NCBI GenBank assembly: GCA_000320605.2
Contig: KB445817.1
Location: 1-64,000, forward strand
Origin: Gelatoporia subvermispora B
Lineage: Eukaryota > Basidiomycota > Agaricomycetes > Polyporales > Gelatoporiaceae
DNA: 64,000 nt
Direction: 5' to 3'
Every line of letters begins with the position of its first letter. Positions within the stretch are counted from its first letter, which is position 1. Positions 21,018 to 30,656 of the stretch are shown in pieces. The notes beneath the pieces were generated by a model that was not told the DNA's origin, did not search any database, and saw only the letters and a list, made by a program, of their open reading frames with translations. A program made the translations under genes and the position numbers.

Positions 21018-21299
21018 TGAACCGACGACCCGACTGATGATAAGGCGTTTACCGGCCCTGCAGCGGAGTGCTACCGCGAAAATCTACTGTCCAATGGATG
21101 GTGTCCATTTACAGCTCGCATGCTCTCAAGACTCGGTATTTCTGCGCTTGGACATGCGAGTGTATAAGTTGATTCACTCGCGACTTGGCTGGAGACAGGC
21201 ACCCGCACGAGACGTGCATGCCAGAGGAATGCACGCTGAACACGGTCGACGCGGCGAACTATGAGGATCGGCATGTCGAACCTGCGTGCACGTACACGT

Positions 21300-23800
21300 A
21301 CATTAAGCCTCCGTTGGGCTGTTTTCGACATCATTTCTCGCGGAGAGGTGCCCGTCATCAGGCCCTGCACCGGCTCCGAGCCTATCACTTGCCATTGCCG
21401 CGAGCGGCCCGACGGCGTACGAAGAAGTGCGGCGCGCGAGGACCCGGGGTGCTGCGGGCCCGCGTCCGCGTTCGCTCGTTGGACGGGGATGCGCGCAGGT
21501 AGCTCTCTGCGAACCTGCGTGGAGGCCCGGCGTAGAGGACTGGGATTGAGGTGGCTGGTGATGCTGCTGCTGCTGCTGCCAGACGGACGGGGCAGGGCGT
21601 AAGGCGGGCGTAGCTCGTGAACCAATGCGGGGTCGTCTCGCGGCGCAGGCCGAGGGCCATGCCCGCATATAAGCGTGCAGGCGAGGCGGGACGAGGGGGT
21701 GGCGGGTCCGCGTGTGCTGCTCGCACGCTGCGCGGCCAGCCAGCGCGCGGTGCAGTGGCAGCGGCACCAGGCCCCAGCGCAGCGCACCGCGGAGTGTACG
21801 CACCGACGCAAAGGCACGGTGCGCCCCTCCGGCAGGGTTCCAGACTCGCTCGCGCGCCCCCGGTGCGCGATGCGAGGACGGGCGAGGACAGGAGCGCGCA
21901 CCAGCCCGCAGCACAAGAGCACGTACAGAAAGAGAGGGGAAAGGGCACCAGCCAGGTGGGGCTCGCCGATGCCATGCACAGGCAGCGCGCTCACCCCGCG
22001 AGTCGCTCTCGCCTGGACTCGCAGGGGCGCGTCGGGCCGCTCGCCGGGCTTGTTGGCGCACCTCCTTGGACGCGGGTCCGGCCGGGCCGGCGATGACGCG
22101 CGCCACGCCGAGTCGCCGTGCGCCGCACTCTCCTCCTTTCTTCCTTCGCTCTTTGTGCTGCTGGCTGCGTCGTCTGTGCAGGCACAGCGCGCGCTGCGAG
22201 GCGAGCGGGCCCGGGGTGCGGGTGGCACGCGCGTATCTCCGTGTGTGCCTCCCCGCGCTCCTGTCCTCGTCCATCCCCGCATCGTGCGCCCTGACCTGGC
22301 ACAGCCGCTGCACGATCTGGTCTTGTGGACGTGTCGGGGCGCGCGGACGTCGACAAGACCCAATGCGCTCTCTTCATCTTTCGTGCAGCTCGACACGCTC
22401 CGCCAGCCGCCGCACGCCCAGCCTCTCCCCCCCGCGCGCGCGGCAGGCCGACGCCGAGGCTCTCCTCCGATCCCCGGGCGTACGCGTTCGCTCACCCGCT
22501 GGTTTGCTTGCCGCCGAGTCCGCCCAGCGTCCAGCGTCGCGTGCTCTGCGCTCTGCCCCGCCCCGTCCCGGCCGATGATCGAATCCCAGAGCAAAGCGCG
22601 CTCGCCCATCACCCGTGCCCGCCGACGACACTACGACACTATCACACTATCGACAACTGTACCCTCACGCCCGCACGCCCGTACCGCAAAACGTGGTTCC
22701 TGCCGTGCCCAGCCTCCCCGCGTCCCTCGCTCGTTCGGGCATCAGCGCCTGCCCGCCTAGATCGCTCCCGGCCATCCCGTCAGCCCGCCATCCCGTTCAG
22801 CCAGCCATCCCGACCACCCCGCCATCCCATCCAGCCATCCCATCCAGCCATCCTGCCAGCCACCCCATTTCTCTCCGCTCACTTTCCCACTTCCTCTCCT
22901 CTCCGTGCTCTCGTCCCGACCAGCCGCAGCCAACCTCTTCCCGCACTCAAGCTGCGAAGAACCGAACTCTGCCGCGCTGCCGTCCAAACTCAGCGCTCGA
23001 CCCTCGCTGTCCCTTCTCCTTTCCCAAGCACCCCGTCCGTCCGTCCAAATGCGCTCGGCGCGCGGCGTGTTCCCCTCGCACGCGCACCCATGAGCCCAAA
23101 CTCAACACCCGCCCCCCTGCGCCCGCTTTACGCCTCGCCACGAACGTGCGCTTGTGATGCGCGAGAGGTCTACCGCCGGGGTCGTGCGCAGCACTGCCCG
23201 TCGGAGACTGCACTCGCAGCCACATGGCGCACGTCGCACGTCGCACGGCGATCACATCATCTCCCCACCTGCTCAACATACGCTCGTGCTGCGCCCGCTT
23301 CGCCGCGAGCGTGCGCCCCGTGGTGCGCGACAGGTCGACCGCGGGGCCGTGCGTGCCGCTGCCCGTCGGAGACTGCGGTCGCAGCCGCATAGTGCACGGC
23401 GCACGCACATCATCGATTCTCTCCTCCGTCTCGTCCTACCCCCTCCCGCCCCCTCTCTCCGCCTGCTCCGCTCCCTTTGTCCCTTCCCCCCCGTCCCAGC
23501 CGTAGCCGCAGCTAGCATCCACGCCCGGGTCCAGCGCCCCAAAACGCACTCTGCGCCCTCCAGACGTGCGCCGTGCGCCGGTCTGCTTCATGCATGCAGG
23601 GGACCCCGCGCTCGGTGAGCGGCCGGGCGGGGTCCCGCGCGTGCGTGCGGCAGGCTGCAGATGTACGACCCCCGTCCCTGAGGGTACGTGTTTGCTGACT
23701 CGCTCGCTGACTTGCGCTGTCCTCGGCTCCTGTCCTCGAACCCGTCCCAAGCCGGCGCCATCGTCCCGGTGATCAGAAATCTCGCTCGACGCTCGTCCCA
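21300..23800. repeat. GC-rich repeat complex, rearranged
   Basis: About 2.5 kb of very GC-rich sequence. Segments related to the short copy at 18325-18738 occur forward (about 22040-22290) and inverted (about 21830-21960). A CTG microsatellite lies at about 21558-21582, a CCATCCCATCCAG-type minisatellite at about 22767-22865, and a direct repeat of roughly 170 nt at about 23118-23285 and 23289-23420 (shared core CTGCCCGTCGGAGACTGC). Long frames in several registers are low-complexity by-products of GC richness, not genes. Confidence 0.65.
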
Positions 23801-24763
23801 ACACGCTCATACAGCGACATGATCTGCTAGCAAATGCATATCCAGCGACAAGGCATTAGCGCTCAGTCTCTCTCTCGCTCAAGCGTATCCGACGCCTCAA
23901 TCCTGCCCGCGTCGGTTGCGCCAGCCAGCCCGTCACTCCATCAACTATTAACCATCTCGCCTCCTTCGCTCTCCTGATCTTCTTTAGCCCTAGCCAGTCA
24001 GCCTCCCACCCTCAAACCCCATGAAAACTTTCCACTCGGCTCAGGCTCGACCCCCAATTGTACTTCCGGGCCCCTCGCGTCGCTTTCTCCCTTTCGCTTC
24101 GCTGTGTGCTTTGCGTGTTACCTGTCGCCACCACACCAACGAGGGCACGCGCCTGCACCGTGCTTTCCCTCCCAGCACCTCAGCCGAGAGCGCCCATCGC
24201 TCACCGTCCGCCATTCACTCCATTTCCTCTCGGCTTCTCGCCCCTCTCTGCGTTTGACTTCCCATTCTTCCATTCTTCATAATCGTACGTATGCGCAGTC
24301 TGTGTGTTCCTACAGCTCCGAGTGCCTCGTTTTCTGCGGCGTGCGCAAGCAATAGCGCTCGTAACGCCGTTGTCCCGCCGCTCGTAGCATGGGTGTGGTA
24401 TCTGACAGCTCGGCGGCGCGTCCATCCGTTCCTTTGCACTCCCGTCTACCCTCAAATTCGTTCACTATTCCCACTCGCTCGACATCTACCTGCGCTTGCT
24501 GCAACTCCGCGTGTTTGACGCAGTGCTGTGTCACACTCTGTGTTCAGCGTTCGGTGCTTCACGCCCTGCCCTCCATATCTGGGATCCTGCGCAAATTCCA
24601 AGGACGTTTGACGCCCTTGATTGCTCTACGCGCTACATATACCATGCACACCCAACGCGGTCTATCTTGTCTCATCGGTCGGTATTATATGCATCCCCTG
24701 CCCTCCCATCCTGATTCTAAGTTCTGCCCACTCACTCCTCTTGTTCGCTGATTATTACTCCCA
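23801..24763. other. Pyrimidine-rich plus-strand stretch
   Basis: From about 22380 to 25200 the plus strand is strongly enriched in C and T, continuing after the GC-rich repeats end. No coding frame is supported between 23801 and 24763. It could be a long CT-rich promoter or leader for the weak gene at 24764, which is inference. Confidence 0.4.
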
Positions 24764-26088
24764 ATGCCACCTTTTAACACCCCCGAGTATATTCCTCCCT
24801 CTCTTTTCCTAAAGATCGCTCCTGATAGTCATTCTATCGATGTGCTCCAGCGGACCTTGCTGACTCTCGTTGAAGTCGTCCGCGGGCTCTCAGATTTGCC
24901 CACACATCTCTCGTATCGACTCGCTGGGGCTGCGTTGGCGATTGCTAACGCTGTCACCAACAGTTCGACGGATGCGGCTTTCTGACGCTCGCCATTATCA
25001 GCATCATCGCCAGCGCTACCGAAATCCCTCCCTATCGCCACTGCATCGCCATCGCGTCATCGTCAATATTCCAAGGTTCACGACAATCAGCACCTGCGTT
25101 ATTCGCGCTCCTCAAATCATCACGCATACAACCTACCCCCCCACACGTATATAGCGCGCGTCACGATCCCATCCTTACTCTCCCTCTCCTACCTGTCAGC
25201 TACACTATTCTACGTGCTGAATCCCTACTCTCCCCTACAGAAACGCGGGCACGGCGTGCGATTCACGGCGGGTGCGCTTTCTCTCGGGCTGGGCGGACGA
25301 GGCTACTGCCAACGAGTCTTCTCCTGTTGTGCTCTCGGCGAGTCGGGTCCTTGTCCGAGGCGAGCCTGTCTCTCTGGCTCTGACTTGAGTTCTTCGCACT
25401 CGAACTAGTGGCGCGATGCGAATGACTCATCATGACTCCGCATTTGCGCTGCGCTGCAGATTGCGGCGTCGATTTCTTCGCACGTTCATGTGGTCTCCGC
25501 GTTCGATATTCTACTCTCGTGTCTCGATCAGCGCTCTGTGCTTGCGTCCATCAATGTATCATGTAGCATTAAGGACCTCATCCGAGGCACGTCTGTGAGC
25601 ACACCTCCGCATGTTATGCGTTCTCTTGAGCCTCGACAAGCTCCCGAACGTCGATGTCCAGAAGGAACAAGCCTTGTCACGGCCACAGTTAGCACCGCTC
25701 TCATCATGTTCTTGAATGCGGAGAAATGCTGCAATTTCTGCATGGGAAGCGCATGCTCACTGCTACGTGCTGTATCTACTTTTGCTCCGCATATTCCCTG
25801 TTGGTCAGTGTCGCACATTCGAACATGAAACGCAACGTGCCGAGAAGGTTTGCATGATGCATCACGCTCTTGACGAAGATCTACCCATTCCGCCGTGACT
25901 ATTCGGAGAGGGGTAACCTTATGTCGCCGCCTCTGCGATCGTTGATCTCTCGTGCCGAGTATCATGTTACCCCGGCCGAGCCTCTCACTCCACTCTTGTT
26001 ATCAGACTATGCCTTTCATACCCTGTTCTTACTGCTCGAGCTCGCCGAATCATCCCTCAGTCGCAGTGTGACTAGACATCTCTACTGA
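24764..26088 (+). pseudogene. Possible unknown multi-exon gene, probably degraded
   Basis: An ATG at 24764 in a good context (CCAATGCC) opens MPPFNTPEYIPPSLFLKIAP and runs 73 codons. GCTAAC followed by CAACAG near 24945-24962 could be a branch point and acceptor. Later stretches look protein-like: VVLSASRVLVRGEPVSLALT near 25330-25400, HVVSAFDILLSCLDQRSVLA near 25490-25550, and YHVTPAEPLTPLLLSDYAFH near 25950-26010. I could not join them without stops, so the gene is either broken or has exons I misplace. Not recognised. Confidence 0.3.
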
Positions 26089-27394
26089 ACTCACGAGCTT
26101 CGCAGAAATACAAGAGCGCTATTGGGGTCTATCCGAGGTTCATTCAGCTTATCAGCAGCAATGGTGTTGATTATTGGCCAACTAAGAGCATAACCGAAGC
26201 CTTGGAACAACGGCTTGTGCTAGTGATAAAATCAGGTTAGCAGCTGGAGATAGAAGAGGTGCTCAAAATTGGGGTACGATTGTTCGTTCTCGTTCCCACC
26301 TCCACTTCCGGGGACTGTGTTCTTCGAACGGTATAAGTACCACTGTTCACGTTTTCGATGGATAGACAGCCTGTGGACTCACCACGGGAGCTGGGGCTCT
26401 TGACCATTTGTCCCTCCGTAAAAGCTCATGAGCAGTATCCGCAGTTACAGATGGTGTTGTATCTATGGTCTGTTCTGCCATTCTGTATTAAAGTGCTCTG
26501 GATAAATGAAACGTCCGGATGGGTGGTCGCGGATGGAGTCTCACCAGAAGCTTGCTACCCTTCTTATACTGTAGAACACTATCTCGCACCGCGCCCCAAC
26601 CTTGCCACATCACTGGCTCGTGGAAAGCACACTGTTGATTACGTGACTACCCCAGAACGGCGCCTAGGACACCAGGTACTGGAAGTGAACGCTTGAAGAT
26701 GCTAACAATTAGCCGGGTCGCCGAACGAGGATTACAACGTCAGCTGAGTCTCGTCAGCTGGACACCCGATGTCTCCGAGAGATATGTTCCGATCTCTCAA
26801 ACCGATGATGTGTATATGCGCAAACATGTTCCACGTTATCAGGAGGGCAATCACGGAATTTCAGCCGAAGCTCCAACCAGTGAAGGGCGTGTAGCGTTGT
26901 GATTCCAAATGTAGTAATTAGCATGTCCTGTTGATGCCCTGCTAAATAATCTGAGGATTACACGATGTGTATGCGCTATACACAAGCACAGAGATGCTAA
27001 ACACCTACCAAGTGGCCGAATTGGTTATCGACCGAATCACGCATTTCCATAGCAACACGTCCATACTTGGTTCATGCAGCATTTAATGCAGTAGTTGAGA
27101 CCTGATGCAGAGCGGACGCCGATCAATAGTTACCGCAGGGCAAAGATGTCAGAGCATGTGTTTGAGGGTCAACAAGTGGCGGCGCTGGGAGGTAGTATTG
27201 AACATATAGCTCAACGCGCAGAGCATAATAAGAAGGCCCGCGTGAAGCACCAGCAGCATCGAGACCTCGTTCATATATCCATACTTCGCAATCAAACTAA
27301 ATCATCCTACAGAGATTCAACCGTACGTCAGACCTTATAGTAATCGGTTCTCAATACCAAAGCTGACTAGACTCAATCTTTCTCAGTTATCATC
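26089..27394. other. Intergenic, no supported gene
   Basis: 1.3 kb of short frames. A 112-codon frame at 26358-26696 has no recognised similarity and no clear splice partner. Confidence 0.5.
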
Positions 27395-28324
27395 ATGTCG
27401 AACTCTCCGAATGAGGGCTTGAAATTCCCGCTCTATGTTTACAATGCGATGGACAAATTTTACCGCGACAAGCAACAGTCATCTAAAGAGTACTACACAT
27501 ACCCCTTATGGCTTTATCTGCTTGACAATATGTCGGTGCAACTGAATCTACGAAACCTCAAATTCATGTCAGCACCGCAGATGGTGTTGGATGCATTTTT
27601 CCCTTTCGAGCTACTCGAAGGATGGTCGAACCAATGGGACTTCTTGTCACCGCAAGCAAAATTAGGAGGATTTGTTCGATCTCCTGGCCCGGAGTTAAAT
27701 AGCCCGAATGCTAAGTCGGACAGCTCCGACGACGATCCTCAGACACCCGTTTCCCCTTGCGATAGCAACGCGGCAGTCGCAGCGGCGGTTCAGTTTTTCG
27801 AAGCACGATCTTCTGCTATTCCCGATTTCGTGCAATTGATCGGGCGAAGGATCTCGTCAGAACCTGACGGCTTTGACTTGTGCCGTGCATTTTTAATTTG
27901 CGAAAACAAGGCAATGCCGAATGACCCGAACCGAGTTGAACTTGTTGTCAACATGACAATCAATCAGGTCGAGAGACAAGTACAACACCTCTTTGACAAC
28001 CAGTGTCCCATCCTGAACCCCTCCTCGCTGAAGACTATCGGAGTCTTGATCACCGTTGGCAAGTTCTGGACTTACAACGAGTATCATAAGAAGAACTTTC
28101 TACGGGGTCACATGACACAAGAGGAGCGCGATGACCCTTCTTATCGTCCCCCAGGCAGTACAGAGTCGGATAAATGGCCGATTGAAGATCTACGGGAGCT
28201 CTTCGGAGGTAGGAATCATGCGTTGGCGCTTACCGACACCGGCTTAGGTCCCTCTTGCAATGCTGTGATGACACGCATTATGAATCACCTCCGCGCGGCA
28301 AACTCAGACATCTTTAGTATATAG
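27395..28324 (+). CDS. Unknown protein, possible PD-(D/E)XK nuclease-like fold
   Basis: Single-exon frame of 309 aa starting MSNSPNEGLKFPLYVYNAMD. No signal peptide or membrane segment. Residues about 105-135 form an acidic Ser/Asp linker. The segment IPDFVQLIGRRIS followed by LCRAFLICENK has the spacing and hydrophobic pattern of a PD...ExK core, as in the many restriction-endonuclease-like proteins of Agaricomycetes. A Gln-rich helix (NQVERQVQHLF) follows, as in that fold. Strand ILNPSSLKTIGVLITVGKFW comes next. This assignment rests on pattern only. The gene is isolated between two gene-poor stretches. An accessory effector or genome-defence role would be speculation. Confidence 0.55.
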   Translation: MSNSPNEGLKFPLYVYNAMDKFYRDKQQSSKEYYTYPLWLYLLDNMSVQLNLRNLKFMSAPQMVLDAFFPFELLEGWSNQWDFLSPQAKLGGFVRSPGPELNSPNAKSDSSDDDPQTPVSPCDSNAAVAAAVQFFEARSSAIPDFVQLIGRRISSEPDGFDLCRAFLICENKAMPNDPNRVELVVNMTINQVERQVQHLFDNQCPILNPSSLKTIGVLITVGKFWTYNEYHKKNFLRGHMTQEERDDPSYRPPGSTESDKWPIEDLRELFGGRNHALALTDTGLGPSCNAVMTRIMNHLRAANSDIFSI

Positions 28325-30656
28325 GTAGTACTTCAAAGTGCAACGGCGCTGGATCGACGTAGCCATTATGCCCACGAAGACTCCCACTTGTGTGTATGTG
28401 CAGCATGTTTCTAGTAGCAAACCGATCCAGCCACCAGCTCGTGTATCGTCCTGAATCTTGGCATATAAATGATCCGTGGTCTATGTGTCAGACCATCATT
28501 ATCACTGTCCGGGTCCTCTCCTAGGCGAAAATTACCATTTGCACTGCCTTCAGTGGTACTCGAACAGAATCTGCATCAAAAGCAGTCTCTAGCATCAGAT
28601 CCAACCTCAGCTGACTATGCCCCCGTTATCGCGTTGTGTCAGACTGTTCATGTCCCGTTATGATTACGGCCCCTAGCTATCCGATCTAGAATGAGTACTC
28701 GGGAGTTGACGTAGGGATGTGTCTATCTGAAATGTCAGCGGACATTCATGCATATTCATGATTCAGATTGCGTCGAGACTCGGCCCCATCAGCTTCGGAA
28801 GTATTCGTAGGATGAGCATGCCTGCACACTGCGAGCATCGTCTCAGTATCTCTGAAGTCAGCTGTGCGCCTGCTCACATTTCAACTGCACACCAATGTTC
28901 AAACCATCTTTCGTTCGGACCTTACCAAACTGTAGCTTTATCCCCAATTGAACGATCTGACATAGCACCCTTCCATCAGATATCTAAGATCCGCTACACC
29001 AAGTGAGCATAAATGTTTGGCGAACTCATTCAGTGATGTCAATGCCTCCATACTTCGCGTCGGTACCTACTCATCAAAATATGCGCACTGCTCTCCCTTC
29101 GATAACCTCGCTGACAGGCATGTTGCACAGCGTCATGTATACAAAGGGTTTGTGTCTTTGTAATGCCCAATTATTATCTCGCGCATAGTTTCAACGTCTG
29201 CCTGATGCACTGACAAATGTGTGATAAGGAGTAATTCCGCATTTTATCGCGACATTATGAGTGCACAAAGTACTGTCTACCTAAGGTGCTACATCACTTT
29301 CTCCTGGTAGAGGTTCTTCAACAATAGTGGCTGCGCCCAAGGCTCTCTTGGCTCCTGCTCCCCGCATTTACAGCGGCCGCTTCAGATACTTTGTTGGAAG
29401 TCCAGTGGAAGGCACGAGCATCGAGAGAACGCGAATCTGAGCATCCGGAAGTCATGTCCGAGGATCGCAGCAGGAAAGGGTGCTTATTTGTTGCGACGTG
29501 GACAAAACGATACGACGTATTTCTCACGTCACTCGCTACATCCACTCTACCACTGGCACGCCAGCGCAGCTGCGGGACCACACATATCTCGGCGAAATAT
29601 CGAGTGCCCAGGACTTCAAAACTAGATCCTCAGCGACAGGAGGCAACGCTCAGGACAGGTCGCGTGGACCCAGCTAGGCTGCGACAGGCGAGTCGCTCAT
29701 GGGCGCAGAAAAAGACTATCCAAGAGCTGACGATGCTATTTGATAGGTCGCGTGAGGAACAGACGTAGGTGAGCACATTTCAGGACATGGCGCGGATGTC
29801 GAATGTGGCTCGTCGAAATGAGCCTCAGATGCTATATGAACGTCGGAGACAATCATTCGGAGCGCATGACAGGCGTGAGAACTCGCCACGAGGCCTAAGA
29901 AGCATGGATCACCCTAAAGTGGACGCACGCGACCCTGGAAGCGGCAACGGCGTTGAACACCTGTGATATGTGTCGCCTGATCATGCTCCCCACGTTTACA
30001 GCGTCATCATTCCAGACCGATTGGGTTGGCCACTGGACCAACACGGAATCTAGCGCTACAGTGTAGACACACCCAGAAGCGTCATATCAGCACGTGGGAG
30101 TGTGTGCCAGAGTGGTGGGTCATATGCACTAATAGCGCACTCCATCGCCCAAGCTCTGGTGCGCACCACCCTCCTGCTGCATACCCTGTTGTTAACGCCC
30201 AACGCATTGCATATCGAGAGATTCTGTGATACAACACGCTGTCGCTGCACTACTGTAAGAGGGTTGAATGCGCGGCGTTCGAATACACGCCGCAGTGTGT
30301 TGTCTTGTGTCTCCCGGAACTCATGTCGTTAGCAAGCGGTACAATGCTTTGTTGAAGCACACAGAGAGGTGGGGACGGCGAGTCATTTCCGTGCTCTATA
30401 CCTTGAAAAGACTTCGTCCAGGCGTTAACGGACAATTAGCAGATAGCAGGGCGCTCCGGAAGCCGTCTTCCATGCCATCCTCAGAACGACAGGGCCTGTC
30501 GTTCTGTGGTCACGGGTCATTTCCTGTATGGCAGCGCTCATCAAGCCATCGAACCTTGTCTCTTGCAGAGCGTCCTTCAGCATCCCCCCTCGCCGTGTTC
30601 CCCTGTTCGCACCGACCACAAAATCTTGCGCTAATTCTGCTACGCTGCGGCCGAAC
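28325..30656. other. Intergenic, no supported gene
   Basis: 2.3 kb with short unrelated frames on both strands. No terminal repeat, RNA gene or family recognised. The right end should hold the promoter of the kinase gene at 30657. Confidence 0.5.

Noticed and set aside
21071..22612. Long minus-strand frame of 513 codons, with others of 288-361 codons on the plus strand
   Set aside because: Low-complexity Arg/Ala/Pro peptides in overlapping registers of a very GC-rich repeat; stop codons are rare there by composition.
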